A DNA stretch of 64,000 nt from Bin80 sp965203305 (lineage in GTDB: Bacteria > Bacteroidota > Rhodothermia > Rhodothermales > Bin80), in the NCBI GenBank assembly GCA_965203305.1, contig OZ241874.1, positions 1,984,001 to 2,048,000 on the forward strand, written 5' to 3'. A model generated the notes under the pieces. It had not been told where the DNA came from. It saw nothing but the letters and a program-made list of their open reading frames with translations, and ran no database searches. Below are positions 7,739 to 17,505 of the stretch, in pieces; position 1 is the stretch's first letter, and each line of letters opens with the position of its first letter. The position numbers and the translations under genes are program-made.

Positions 7739-9093
7739 TCCGGGCTACTCGTGCCATCAAATATCTTCCGTGCCTTCAGTAGAGTTTCAGAATACTCTTC
7801 GTCTGGATCTGACAGGGATGTGATCCCGCTGCCAACATCCAGACGTATCTGATCACCGTCAAACTGGATCGTCCGAATCATGATGTTAAAATCTGCCGCA
7901 CCATCGAATCCAAAATAGCCAAAGGATCCGCAAAAGGCACGACGGGGGGAATGTTCAAGTTGCTGGATAACCTCCATGGCCCGGCTCTTTGGTGCACCTG
8001 TAACAGAACCCCCAGGAAATACCGCCGAAAAAAGATCAAACGCATCCTGTCCTTCTTTCAATTTTCCCTGAATGGAAGAAGTAAGCTGATGCAACCCCGC
8101 GTAGGATTCCAGGGTGCAGAGCTCCGGTACCTGCACCGAACAAACCCTGCATACTTTGGACAAGTCATTCCGAAGCAAATCAACCACCATGGTGTTTTCT
8201 GCACGATCTTTCTCTGAACCGAGAAGCCTTTCCCTCAATTGCCCGTCTTCATATAGATCATCGGATCGCTCAATCGTTCCTTTGATTGGTCTTGCTTCAG
8301 CCTCTCCCTCAGAACTCAAAGAAATCAGCCGCTCTGGTGAAGTACAGGCGATAGCCCTCTCCCCGAAAATACCATAGGCAGAAAAGGGAGAGGGATTGCT
8401 GTTTCGAATCGCATAATAGATTTGTAATGGCCCTGAGCTGTCAGGGTCCGATGCTGTGAAGGTTTGCGCAAAATTTGCCTGATAAATATCACCTGCACGG
8501 ATGAATTCAAGGATATCATTCACCGATTCCACATAAGCCGCTTTTGCAATCTCGTTATGCCAAGTTAGATTCAGCACCGGCACATCAGGCTGAATCATTT
8601 CTTCTATGTTCTCCCTGATTGCGCGCATATGAGCCTCAGCCACATCCTTGCATGGCTCGTACGATCCGTTTTGAAGACCAGATGAAATGATCCACGTACG
8701 GCTTGCGTGATGATCAACGGCAATAATAGTATCATATAGCCTGAAGTGACAATGATCGCCTCCCTCCGCAGAATGGCGAGATATGGTATGCGCATCAGTT
8801 TCCGCGAATTCGTAGTCAAAAAAGCCGACCAGTCCGCCCTGGAACGACGGACCATCATTAATCCGCCCGGTTGCATAACTCCCGAGAATCCGCCGCAAAT
8901 CATCAAGGTTTGCCGTAGAGGGAATTGACTCTACTGGATCAATGCAAAGGTAAGAGTAGCGACCGAACCGCAGGTCATTGGATGAGCTGTCAAGCCAGAT
9001 CATGCCTCGCCCCTGCGCATACAGATGAGCCAAAGATGGCAGGTCTATTGACGCAAGCTCTCGTGCCCACATATCATTACAGATTCTGCACAA
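7735..9093 (-). CDS. pabB: Aminodeoxychorismate synthase component I
   Basis: PabB aminates chorismate to 4-amino-4-deoxychorismate using ammonia from PabA. The 452 residues include the chorismate-binding core: AGDIYQANFAQTF, PIKGTIER, DRAENTMVVDLLRNDL and FPGGSVTGAPKSRAMEVI. The PIKGT lysine is the feature that distinguishes this enzyme from anthranilate synthase (PIAGT). It is the first gene of the pabBAC operon. The leader of about 100 bp up to the small inverted-repeat element at 9200 is the likely promoter region, although I do not see an unambiguous promoter. Confidence 0.92.
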   Translation of the reverse strand: MCRICNDMWARELASIDLPSLAHLYAQGRGMIWLDSSSNDLRFGRYSYLCIDPVESIPSTANLDDLRRILGSYATGRINDGPSFQGGLVGFFDYEFAETDAHTISRHSAEGGDHCHFRLYDTIIAVDHHASRTWIISSGLQNGSYEPCKDVAEAHMRAIRENIEEMIQPDVPVLNLTWHNEIAKAAYVESVNDILEFIRAGDIYQANFAQTFTASDPDSSGPLQIYYAIRNSNPSPFSAYGIFGERAIACTSPERLISLSSEGEAEARPIKGTIERSDDLYEDGQLRERLLGSEKDRAENTMVVDLLRNDLSKVCRVCSVQVPELCTLESYAGLHQLTSSIQGKLKEGQDAFDLFSAVFPGGSVTGAPKSRAMEVIQQLEHSPRRAFCGSFGYFGFDGAADFNIMIRTIQFDGDQIRLDVGSGITSLSDPDEEYSETLLKARKIFDGTSSPE

Positions 9094-9199
9094 GTGAGAT
9101 CCAATCTACGCAGGATTGTCCACAGCTAATAAGCCCCGGTAATCCTTTGGGAATTCACATTGACCATAGAACGGGCAGCGGAGAATGCCTTCTGCAAAC

Positions 9200-9300
9200 A
9201 GAGCCTCTTGCAGAAATACTTTGGTAAAGGACCATGCATACTTGCAAGCACTTTCAGGGGACCGAATCTCCGCCAACTTGATATTTTTGCAGAAACCTCT
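9200..9300. repeat. About 100-bp inverted-repeat element
   Basis: Ends read AGAGCCTCTTGCAGAAATA (from 9200) and, on the minus strand from 9300, AGAGGTTTCTGCAAAAATA, with 14 of 19 matches. It belongs to the family at 3223-3628 and 20175-20272 and is about the same length as the latter. It is non-coding and lies between pabB and ATPase element B. Confidence 0.5.
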
Positions 9301-9520
9301 ACTGCTCATTACTGAAGTTACCCCCTGGTATATAAGCCCCTCAGGTGAGCGAACAGGAATTCCCTGCCCTGCATATCCGAGAATATCGTCTGGCATTGAT
9401 GAATCTGTTTTTCGGTTAGTTTTCGACAGTCAAACACAGGAATCTGTGATAACATGGACAGAACAACATCAGACCTCCCCATTTGCTGTCGGCTGCCAAT
9501 ATCCCAAAACAGGATAATCT

Positions 9521-10842
9521 TCAATGTTGAATCAGACCAGAGAATGCGAACAATGAGAGATTACCTCTCCATTCCCATATCTGTGTTTTGCCCCTTGTCC
9601 GGGTCGTCTTTGCTCTGTGAGATTCCTGTTCTGGTTTGATTTTTCCCTCCTCTTTTTCGGGAAATGGGCTGTCTGCTTTATGATTCTCTGGTTCCTTTGG
9701 GGGAGACTCTTTTCCTGTTTCTTCCCCAGAAACCTGTTTCAAATGGGACTGTTCCCGGGCTGTGAGCTCCTTCTCCGCCAGCCATTCCCGTATCATGTAG
9801 TCGTGGAGAGAGGGGATCGGAATGATGTATCTCCGCCCCTTCTTGTGCAGAACGCCCTTTGACAGGGCCCGATCAAATCCACCTTCCCCAATCGCCCGCT
9901 TGATCTCCTCATCTGTCAGTCCAATCTCCAGCGAAACATGCTGAAACAATTCCGCCAGTCCATTGAATTCATTATACGTCAAGTCTTCCGTCCGGCCACG
10001 GTAGTATTCCCTGCGGTTTACCCGCCCCTGCTCCATGACGATACGCAACCCCTCCGCGGTCATCTCCCCCTCGGATTTCTTTAAGTACTCCAGGGCAGGG
10101 TCCAGGTAGGACGCGATGTGGTGCCCCCACCCGTGTGTCTCTGCTGTGATGGCATTCATCCAAGCAGTGATGTCCCCCTTCGCCTTCCCCTCCTCTGTGA
10201 GCCAGTCCTTGATCACCCCTCGTTCCTCCGCTCTGGAGAGTGCCTCAAGATTGAAATAGCAGTTGCTCTTGAACCGGGATATGCCCAGCACTCCCTCAAA
10301 TACAGACCGGGTATTCCCTAGTCCACCAACCAGTAATACCAAAGGCCTGTCCATCTTCCCATTGTAGATATAGTCTAGAAGGGAGGTTGCCAATTCTTGT
10401 TTTCCCGCAGGGATGAGGGTCGGACTTCCAAATCGCTGTGCCTCATCAAGAATCAGCAGGAGCGGGGCATCTTTGCTCTGAAGAGCCTTGATAGGGGTGG
10501 ATGCATCTCTGTCCAGATCAAGCGATATCCCTAGAGAGGCAATATCTATTTCGACCTCTGCGGAGATTCTTTTTAATCGACGTTTGGCTTTCCCCAGACA
10601 TTCCCACAGAATATCTGTGTCCCAGAGTGCCCCTGGTCTGATCTCTGCGGTGCCCCAGCCTTTCTCCTCCGCCCATTTTCTGCACTCCGCCAGGAATGCG
10701 GTTTTGCCCACACCTGGGGGCCCTAGACCAGGAAACAGGAACCCTTCTTTCCAGGGCTGGACCGGAATAATAACCGCAGAAAGTACTTCTTCTCGTTTTC
10801 CCGCCCGTGGAAGTATCTTGTCTCCCCGCGGTCGTCAATAAT
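9521..10842 (-). pseudogene. AAA+ ATPase of the TIR-element family (copy B), inactivated
   Basis: The reading frame is clearly a paralogue of copies A, C and D (RYFHGRE, GPPGVGKTAFLAEC, LLLILDEAQ, IPIPSLHDYMI). It has three lesions. The start codon region is gone: the aligned position reads ATT ATT around 10842-10837. The glutamine before Walker A is a TAG stop (FLV, stop, GPPGVGKT, near 10724). A frameshift near 9610-9618 puts the conserved tail NTDMGMER and its stop (9561-9563) out of frame, so the present frame runs on to 9521. An internal start at the Walker A Met-like codon would give a protein without a complete P-loop. Confidence 0.75.
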
Positions 10843-11071
10843 TTCTCCTTCTGGAAGTGGCTTGTCCTGATCGGGAAGTTTTGTGCGGAACATAGCGGAG
10901 ACAGGAGATGGCTGGCAGAACTTTTATGCTTGGACACTCAGACACTGCTTCAGGTTCCCCCGGTTTTTGGGGCCAGGTTTGTGCAGGGCCGGGTTGGATG
11001 TCTACCCAACTGCTGAACCCAGAGAAGGGAAACGGAGCAGAAACACGCAGGGAGTCTGCCCGTTCCCAGCT

Positions 11072-11091
11072 TGCGGATTTTGCTGGATAAC
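11072..11091 (-). repeat. Right inverted repeat of element B
   Basis: TGCGGATTTTGCTGGATAAC on the plus strand, followed by TCCCAAAATG. The preceding bases (about 11055-11071) also resemble those before the right end at 26348, so the homologous right end extends inward by about 40 bp. Confidence 0.7.
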
Positions 11092-11117
11092 TCCCAAAAT
11101 GTCTGTACCTCTCCACC

Positions 11118-12122
11118 CTATGATACTCCTTCACTCATTTCAATCATACGCTCAATGGGCTTGAGTGCTCGTCTGCGGACGGATTCTTCCATGCGAATTT
11201 CTGGCAATTCATGCTGCATGCAGAGGTAAAGCTTTTCGAGCGTATTCAGGCGCATATGTGGACACTGGCTGCAGTTGCATCCGCTTTCAGGAGGAGCAGG
11301 AATAAACTGCTTGTGCGGAGAGTCTTTCCGCATCTGATGCAGAATTCCTTCCTCGGTTGCAATGATGAACGAGTCTCCTTCATCTTCCCGTGCAAACCGG
11401 CGGATTCCGCTCGTGGAGCCGACATAATCAGCATGCCGAAGGACAGCTTCTTCACATTCCGGGTGCGCCAGCACCCTGGCATCGGGAAACTCCACTTTCA
11501 GGGAAAGCAGCTTCCGCTCGCTAAATGTTTCATGTACGATGCAGACTCCGTCCCATATGATCAGGTCGCGTCCTGTCTTGCGCTCAAGCCAGCGGCCCAG
11601 ATTGCGGTCCGGTGCAAAAATGACGGGCTGGGATTCCGGGATCATCCGTAACAGATGCTCCGCATTCGTGGAAGTGCAGATAAGATCACTTCTCGCCTTT
11701 ACAGCAGCGGAGCAGTTGATATATGACATCACTAGATGATCTGGATGCCTGTCACAGAAAGCCTGAAATTCATCCGCAGGGCATGTGTCTGCCAGAGAGC
11801 ATCCCGCATTCAGATCTGGAAGGACAACTTTCTTGTCAGGACACAGAATTTTTGCCGTTTCTGCCATAAAATGAACCCCGGAAAAAACAATCATGTCGGC
11901 CGAAGTTGCCGCTGCCTGCCGGGAAAGCCCCAGTGAGTCACCGATAAAATCGGCAGCATCCTGGATGGCAGGCTCCTGGTAATAGTGTGCAAGCAGAATG
12001 GCATTCTTTTCCTTTTTGAGAAGCTCTATTTCCTCATAGAGGTCCAGCGCTGGATCAACAGGCTCGTCAATAAATCCAGCCTGATCCAGTCTGCTGCCAG
12101 GAAGATCAATGGGCACGGGCAT
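11118..12122 (-). CDS. nadA: Quinolinate synthase A
   Basis: NadA condenses iminoaspartate with dihydroxyacetone phosphate to quinolinate, the ring-forming step of NAD synthesis, and needs a [4Fe-4S] cluster. The 334 residues show AILLAHYYQEPAIQDAADFI, VVLPDLNAGCSLAD (first cluster cysteine), the TSTNA motif and the C-terminal cysteines in CNCSQCPHM. The length is normal. nadB and nadC are not adjacent. The gene ends 27 bp from the right repeat of element B, so the insertion fell just downstream of it without damaging it. Confidence 0.93.
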   Translation of the reverse strand: MPVPIDLPGSRLDQAGFIDEPVDPALDLYEEIELLKKEKNAILLAHYYQEPAIQDAADFIGDSLGLSRQAAATSADMIVFSGVHFMAETAKILCPDKKVVLPDLNAGCSLADTCPADEFQAFCDRHPDHLVMSYINCSAAVKARSDLICTSTNAEHLLRMIPESQPVIFAPDRNLGRWLERKTGRDLIIWDGVCIVHETFSERKLLSLKVEFPDARVLAHPECEEAVLRHADYVGSTSGIRRFAREDEGDSFIIATEEGILHQMRKDSPHKQFIPAPPESGCNCSQCPHMRLNTLEKLYLCMQHELPEIRMEESVRRRALKPIERMIEMSEGVS

Positions 12123-12241
12123 GATTTTTCAGGTTTGGCTGTGTGTTCCCTGCACTGAATCTTATGCTCTTACCTGACAGCGAACGCCCAAGAAATGTTT
12201 TTGTGGCAATGATCCTGACATGCCTGCCTGATTCGGCGGGT

Positions 12242-12922
12242 TTACCCCTCGTGAAGCTGCCCGTCCCGTAACCGCAGGACACGATCACACAACTGGCTCA
12301 GGGCAGGGTTATGGGTCGCGATTATGAATGCCTGGCTGTACTGCCGGCTCAGACTCAGCATCTCTTCATGCAATGCTTCGGCAGTTCCTGTGTCCAGACT
12401 TCCTGAAGGCTCATCGGCAAGAACCAGTGCCGGCTGATTCATTAAGGCACGTGCCACGGCGACTCGCTGCTGCTCTCCCCCAGAAAGCTCGGACGGGCGA
12501 TGATGAAAACGCGAATCCAGTCCAAGCTGTTGCAGCAATGTTTCTGCTCTGCCCTGCGCTTTGCGAAGCGATTCTCCCCCGATGAGTGCAGGCATCGCTA
12601 CATTCTCCAGTGCACTAAACTCGGGGAGCAGGTGGTGAAACTGAAATATGAATCCGACAGACTGATTCCGCCAGCGGCTCAGCGAGCGGTCATTCTGCTG
12701 AAAAACATCCTGCCCGTCGTAAAAGACCCTGCCCTGATCCGGCCGATCCAGAGCTCCCAACAGATTAAGGAGTGTCGTCTTGCCTGTTCCACTGTCCCCT
12801 ACGATTGCTACAACTTCGCCTTCGTCAACACGCATGGAGATTCCCCTGAGCACTTCCAGTCTTCCGCCTGATCCCGTTTCAAACCCCTTGTGAAGATTTT
12901 CTACAACCAGACGCGACTGCAT
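12242..12922 (-). CDS. lolD: Lipoprotein-releasing ABC transporter ATP-binding protein
   Basis: A 226-residue ABC ATPase of the LolD/MacB class. Walker A is GDSGTGKTTLL, the Q-loop region VGFIFQFHHLLPEFSALEN is typical of LolD, the signature is LSGGEQQRVAVARAL and Walker B is LVLADEPSGSLD. LolCDE extracts lipoproteins from the inner membrane for delivery to the outer membrane. No lolC/E permease is next to it. The start overlaps the outer-membrane protein stop by one base (TGATG), so it is the last gene of the 16.3-12.2 kb operon. Confidence 0.85.
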   Translation of the reverse strand: MQSRLVVENLHKGFETGSGGRLEVLRGISMRVDEGEVVAIVGDSGTGKTTLLNLLGALDRPDQGRVFYDGQDVFQQNDRSLSRWRNQSVGFIFQFHHLLPEFSALENVAMPALIGGESLRKAQGRAETLLQQLGLDSRFHHRPSELSGGEQQRVAVARALMNQPALVLADEPSGSLDTGTAEALHEEMLSLSRQYSQAFIIATHNPALSQLCDRVLRLRDGQLHEG

Positions 12923-14181
12923 CAGAACCGCGTGTTAACTACATTGGCAAACTTTGACCCGAACGTATACGAGAAGGCAATACTGGTGCTGGCATAGTAA
13001 TCTGTCGCCAGCTCGCGCTGCTGAAGCAGAATGTCCTCCAGTAACAGTTTTCCGGCAGGCAGAAAGAGCTGATCCCGAATCATCTGAAAACTTCCCTCCA
13101 CTTCCAGAGAGAATCCCTCAAAAAGACGCACAGAAATATTCGCGAAAAACTCTGCGCGCTGCTTTGACAGGTCATGCAGATACTGGGATCCCTCCAGTCC
13201 GCTGAAAATATCTCCCCACGGGCGACGAATCGCAACGGTCGCATCCAGATGATGATGTGGCAGCCACTCTTCAGTTTCGCCAAAAATCGTCGGTTCAAAG
13301 TAATCCGCATACAAAAACCCGATCCGATATACAAATGTGATCGCTCGTCGCGTGGCGACTTCGTACGGAAGCAGACTGTATTCAACCCCGGGAACGACTT
13401 CCAGCAAATGCCTGAGGTTGCGGTCATTACGTGTCACATAGTCCACAAAGAGTCCTGCGGACCAGTGAGGTCCCAGGCTTCGGATCAGATAGCTGTCCAG
13501 TCCATGCCGGCTGATGCTGCTGCGTATGACTGCCCCTTGATCTCGTTGAATCCGTACAAGGTCATAGTTGAAGTAGGGACGAATCCTGGCCTTCCACTCC
13601 TCGCTCCGGTGATCAGCATAAAATCCCCATCGCGAATCAAATACCGTACGGTTGGACTCCAGATCCAGCTCAAAATCTCCTCCGTACAGATTGAATATCC
13701 AGTGCCTCCACGGATCTCTGCTAAGCAGCTGATCTGATTGCACAGATTCATTCCTGGCATAGTTGATGGAGAAGACATCGGTGGAACCTTCCGAACCCAG
13801 GAAGGGTGCCAGCCCCAGCCGAAGAGCTTCATTGATGACTGCTCTTCGCTGCTCACCGGATGTATCCTGTCCGAGTACCCTGCTGAGATTCAGGCTTGAA
13901 CCTTCCAAAGTCCCCCGTCCAATAAAAGACAATTCATACAGGTTGCCTCCAAATACTGTGATGCTCCGGGTCACAAAGATGTGCACATCTGCCTGGTTCT
14001 GGTCCCGGACATAGTCAACAAAATTCAGCTCTGTCCGAATATGCAATTCATCACAGGTGTCGCAGTCCAGAAACACGCTGAGCCTTCCCCCGTCAGAAAC
14101 CTGAGCGATACCGACTCCGGCAGGAATCACCAGAAGCAGTCCGAGCATGCCAAATACGACGGCCGGATAAAAATCAGACAT
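12922..14181 (-). CDS. Putative outer-membrane beta-barrel protein
   Basis: A 419-residue protein of unknown family. It has an N-terminal hydrophobic signal segment (residues 5-25), an early DCDTCDELHIRTELNF segment, then alternating beta-type segments rich in Tyr, Arg and Asp, and ends in a terminal Phe (NTRF), as outer-membrane barrels do. I chose ATG at 14181, eight bases inside the end of the regulator gene, because it begins the signal peptide directly; an ATG further upstream (14214) would put 11 polar residues before it. Its place between the regulator and lolD suggests an envelope role. Function is not recognisable. Confidence 0.65.
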   Translation of the reverse strand: MSDFYPAVVFGMLGLLLVIPAGVGIAQVSDGGRLSVFLDCDTCDELHIRTELNFVDYVRDQNQADVHIFVTRSITVFGGNLYELSFIGRGTLEGSSLNLSRVLGQDTSGEQRRAVINEALRLGLAPFLGSEGSTDVFSINYARNESVQSDQLLSRDPWRHWIFNLYGGDFELDLESNRTVFDSRWGFYADHRSEEWKARIRPYFNYDLVRIQRDQGAVIRSSISRHGLDSYLIRSLGPHWSAGLFVDYVTRNDRNLRHLLEVVPGVEYSLLPYEVATRRAITFVYRIGFLYADYFEPTIFGETEEWLPHHHLDATVAIRRPWGDIFSGLEGSQYLHDLSKQRAEFFANISVRLFEGFSLEVEGSFQMIRDQLFLPAGKLLLEDILLQQRELATDYYASTSIAFSYTFGSKFANVVNTRF

Positions 14182-15559
14182 CACGTTCAAGTTTATGATG
14201 CTTGATTCGGGCACTCAGGTTTGCGTGCGGAATCCCGAGCTTTGCGGAAGTTTTGCGTATATCCCAGTTACTCTCCTCAAGTTTTTCACGAAGAAAGATT
14301 CGCTCGGCATGATCACGAAACTCTTCCATGTTCCCATGTTTCTTGACAGCAGGTTCCGTCTGGTCTTTTTTGGAGAAGGCTGGCAGGACAAGACGGTCCA
14401 CATCTGCGAGGGTAACGGATTTCTTTTCACTGAGGATCATGAGCCGCTCCACTACATTGCCGATTTCGCGAACATTCCCTTTCCAGGGAAGTGTGGAGAG
14501 TTTTTTGATGGCCCCCTTGGTAAAGGTTTTCGGCCGCAGTCCGTTACGTTTGGAGAGTCTGGATGCAAAATGCTCCAGAAGGACGGGGACATCACCTTTT
14601 CGTTCTCTGACCGGAGGCATGGTCAGGGGAATTACGCTGAGTCTATGATACAGGTCCTCCCGAAAATCACCCTCCTCAATGGCCGTGCGCAGATCCTTGT
14701 TCGTTGCCGCAATCACACGGACATCTACACGGATGGTACGCTCCCCCCCTACCCGGGTAAGTTTGTTTTCCTGCAGTACTCTGAGCACCTTGGCCTGGGC
14801 AGACATGCTCATGTCTCCGATCTCGTCCAGAAAGAGTGTGCCCCCGTGAGCCTGTTCAAATTTTCCGATTCGCTGGCGATTCGCCCCGGTGAATGATCCC
14901 TTCTCGTGGCCGAAGAGCTCGCTTTCAATGAGTTCGGTCGGAATTGCGGCGCAGTTGACTTCAACGATGGGTCCCTCCGTTCGCAGGCTCTGCGCATGAA
15001 TCCAGCGAGCGGCCAGCTCCTTGCCCGTCCCGGGCTCCCCTGTAATAAGCACTCTTGCTTCCGTCGGGGCAACACGTTCAATGAGTTCTTTCACATCCTG
15101 CATTGTACGGCTTTCCCCAAGCATCGGTGTCAGGGCACTGCCCTGCTGCTGTTTCAGTGTCTGTTTCAGGCGCCGGTTTTCGACAACAAGCTTCCCCCGC
15201 TCCAGGGCAGAGCGAACAGTGACCAGAAGATGCTGCAGATCTGGCGGCTTTTCAATAAAATGGAATGCTCCCGACTGGGTAGCCTCTACAGCCGTTTTAA
15301 TATCGGCATGACCGCTGATCATGATAACGGGCAGTTCTGGCCATGTCTCTACACAAGTAGCCAGAACCTGAAGCCCGTCCTGTTTCGGCATCTTGATGTC
15401 CAGAAGAACGACATCAAAGGTCCGCTTTTTGAGTTTCTCTATGGCCTCATTGCCATCGCCTGCCTCATCAACTTCAAGATCCTCATACTCCAGAATCTCC
15501 CGAAGAGTCCTTCGAATGCTTACTTCATCATCAACGACCAGCACGCGAGGAGCGGACAT
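14174..15559 (-). CDS. Sigma-54-dependent response regulator, NtrC family
   Basis: Three domains are visible in 461 residues. A receiver domain (1-120) has acidic DD at 10-11, phospho-acceptor Asp54 in LLDIKMPKQDG and the switch lysine in HFIEKPPDL. The AAA+ domain has Walker A GEPGTGKE and the sigma-54 contact loop GSFTGA (usual form GAFTGA), followed by FLDEIGDMS. A Fis-type helix-turn-helix lies at the C-terminus (TSAKLGIPHANLSARIK). It would activate sigma-54 promoters when phosphorylated. No sensor kinase is adjacent. It lies 8 bp downstream of the TPR gene and overlaps the barrel gene by 8 bp. Confidence 0.9.
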   Translation of the reverse strand: MSAPRVLVVDDEVSIRRTLREILEYEDLEVDEAGDGNEAIEKLKKRTFDVVLLDIKMPKQDGLQVLATCVETWPELPVIMISGHADIKTAVEATQSGAFHFIEKPPDLQHLLVTVRSALERGKLVVENRRLKQTLKQQQGSALTPMLGESRTMQDVKELIERVAPTEARVLITGEPGTGKELAARWIHAQSLRTEGPIVEVNCAAIPTELIESELFGHEKGSFTGANRQRIGKFEQAHGGTLFLDEIGDMSMSAQAKVLRVLQENKLTRVGGERTIRVDVRVIAATNKDLRTAIEEGDFREDLYHRLSVIPLTMPPVRERKGDVPVLLEHFASRLSKRNGLRPKTFTKGAIKKLSTLPWKGNVREIGNVVERLMILSEKKSVTLADVDRLVLPAFSKKDQTEPAVKKHGNMEEFRDHAERIFLREKLEESNWDIRKTSAKLGIPHANLSARIKHHKLERDV

Positions 15560-15567
15560 CTGCTCAG

Positions 15568-16269
15568 CTATTTGAGAGCGAGGACCTGCCCCAGCATATA
15601 GTTGAACTCGTCAATCAGACTCGTTTCCGGGTAGTCCTCCTTCGCTTCCTTGATCACATTCTCTGCAGCATCCAGATCGCCGGACTCCAGGTAGCCACGC
15701 GCGGCAGAGCGCAAATAATATGGGGCACGTACCGGATTCTCATCCATGTCTGCTGCGCGCCGGAACAGATCCGCTGCCAGTGAGAAATCCCCCTGCAATT
15801 CATGAATGGCAGCACGACCGGCGGTTGCACTGGCACCAAGAAAATCGTTTTTTGCGCTGAAGCTCTCAAACTGCTCCAGTGCCAAGTCATACTCTTTCAG
15901 TTCAAAGTATGCATTCCCAGCATAAAACCGTGCTGTATTGCCCGCGGGAGTGCTTCCGTAGCGATCCACAATGTCCAGGAGTCCCAGTGTTTCCCCGCTG
16001 CCATCCAGAGCAACCCGATACTCATCCCGTTCATACTCAAGGATGATCGCCCCCAGGAGCTCCTGCGCCTGGGAATCACGCTCTCCCTGGATATAGTTGT
16101 ATCCGAAAACACCTGCAATTACCAGGATGATTCCGACAGCCAGCCCTGTCAGGATACGCCTGTTGCCGTAATAGAGTGCCAGGAGAGGAGCGTACCAGCT
16201 TCTGCGTGATTCCGCCCGCTGACTCCCTCTTTGCCTGATAGCTCCTGTGGGAGCCTTCATTTTTGCCAT
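15568..16269 (-). CDS. Membrane-anchored TPR protein
   Basis: A 233-residue protein with a basic N-terminus, one transmembrane helix at about residues 38-56 (ILTGLAVGIILVIAGVFGY) and several TPR-like helix pairs outside (NTARFYAGNAYFELKEYDLA, then RAAIHELQGDFSLAADLF). The layout resembles YfgM, a periplasmic TPR partner of the Sec translocon, but the similarity is structural only. It is the first gene of the operon leading to the sigma-54 regulator, and it is divergent from gapA across a 214-bp region that must hold both promoters. Confidence 0.7.
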   Translation of the reverse strand: MAKMKAPTGAIRQRGSQRAESRRSWYAPLLALYYGNRRILTGLAVGIILVIAGVFGYNYIQGERDSQAQELLGAIILEYERDEYRVALDGSGETLGLLDIVDRYGSTPAGNTARFYAGNAYFELKEYDLALEQFESFSAKNDFLGASATAGRAAIHELQGDFSLAADLFRRAADMDENPVRAPYYLRSAARGYLESGDLDAAENVIKEAKEDYPETSLIDEFNYMLGQVLALK

Positions 16270-16483
16270 TTGCCAGTTTTTGTGTTCGTTCAGTCTTCTG
16301 ACAGATCAAAGACCTGCTCAACAGGATCATCTCCCGTACTCGTTCGTTGTACCCGCTTCCGTGAAGAATGCTCACTCTCTGAATCCTTTGTTATCCAGTT
16401 CCCGAAATTCTGGAGAACAGGGAAGAAAGTGCGAAATTCTTCGTCCATCTACACAAACCAGAAACTTCAACAATCAATCCAGA

Positions 16484-17494
16484 ATGGCTTACAAACTTGC
16501 TATCAATGGCTTTGGTCGTATTGGCCGCCTCACACTGCGTTCAATCCTGGAGCGCAACCTTGACAATTTCAAGATCGTTGCCGTCAACGACCTTACAGAT
16601 GCTGCTACACTAGCGCACCTGTTCAAGTATGATTCCGTGCACGGAACATGGCCGGGGAATGTATCCACAGAGGATGGCCACCTGTACATTGACAGCCTCA
16701 AGATTCCCGTTTTGAGCGAACGTGATCCGGCGAATTTGCCATGGAATGCTCTCGGTTGCGATGTTGTCATTGAGTCAACAGGATTTTTCAGGAACCGCGC
16801 CGGGGCCGGAAAACATCTTGCGGCAGGTGCCCGGAAAGTTGTCATTTCTGCGCCTGCAAAAGATCAGGTTGATGCCACTGTAGTACTTGGGGTGAACGAA
16901 CATGTCCTGACGGGACAAGAGGAGATTATCTCTAATGCCAGTTGTACCACGAACTGTATTGCTCCCATGATCAAGGTGGTTGATGATGCATTTGGAATCC
17001 AGAGCGGTCTGATGACCACGGTCCATGCCTATACCAGCGACCAGCGGATTCAGGATGCTCCCCATAGTGACCTGAGACGTGCGCGGGCGGCTGCATATTC
17101 TATTATCCCCACTACAACGGGGGCTGCAAAAGCTGTCGGGCTGGTTCTGCCGCACATGAAAGGCAAACTGGACGGAATGGCCATGCGAGTGCCAATTCCC
17201 AATGGTTCGCTGACAGATCTTACTGTTCAGGTAAATGCCACTCCCAGCAAAGAGGAAGTCAACAGTGCGTTTCAAACTGCTGGCAACGGATCCCTGAAAG
17301 GCATCCTGGAATTCTGTACAGATCCTATCGTGTCTATTGACATCGTTCACAATGCCCATTCTGTAATCTTTGACAGTCTGGCAACGATGGTGCAGGGAAA
17401 CACGGTCAAGGTTCTGGGCTGGTACGATAATGAATGGGGATATTCAAACCGTGTTGCTGATATTGCTGCCCTGCTGATGCAAAAGGCCGGATAG
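16484..17494 (+). CDS. gapA: Glyceraldehyde-3-phosphate dehydrogenase
   Basis: Oxidises glyceraldehyde-3-phosphate with NAD and phosphate in glycolysis. 336 residues from ATG at 16484 (MAYKLAINGFGRIGRLTLRS). The Rossmann motif is GFGRIGR and the catalytic cysteine is in SNASCTTNC. The substrate-binding region is HAYTSDQRIQDAPHSDLRRA and the C-terminus has WYDNEWGYSNRV. The frame stays open for 79 codons upstream, but that part has no GAPDH character. pgk follows after 11 bp, so the two make a glycolytic operon. Confidence 0.96.
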   Translation: MAYKLAINGFGRIGRLTLRSILERNLDNFKIVAVNDLTDAATLAHLFKYDSVHGTWPGNVSTEDGHLYIDSLKIPVLSERDPANLPWNALGCDVVIESTGFFRNRAGAGKHLAAGARKVVISAPAKDQVDATVVLGVNEHVLTGQEEIISNASCTTNCIAPMIKVVDDAFGIQSGLMTTVHAYTSDQRIQDAPHSDLRRARAAAYSIIPTTTGAAKAVGLVLPHMKGKLDGMAMRVPIPNGSLTDLTVQVNATPSKEEVNSAFQTAGNGSLKGILEFCTDPIVSIDIVHNAHSVIFDSLATMVQGNTVKVLGWYDNEWGYSNRVADIAALLMQKAG

Positions 17495-17505
17495 GCCCAA
17501 AGCAT

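Larger units (their letters stand above)
9514..11091. mobile_element. ATPase element B (decayed copy)
   Basis: The right end has the intact inverted repeat GTTATCCAGCAAAATCCGCA on the minus strand (11091-11072). The 5' leader (about 10850-10975) is shared with units C and D. The left end does not carry the standard repeat. Instead 9514-9565 match, inverted, the bases 26082-26135 in the array at 26 kb, which defines a variant left end. The stop-codon hairpin is present (9555-9569). The ATPase gene inside is a pseudogene. Confidence 0.65.
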
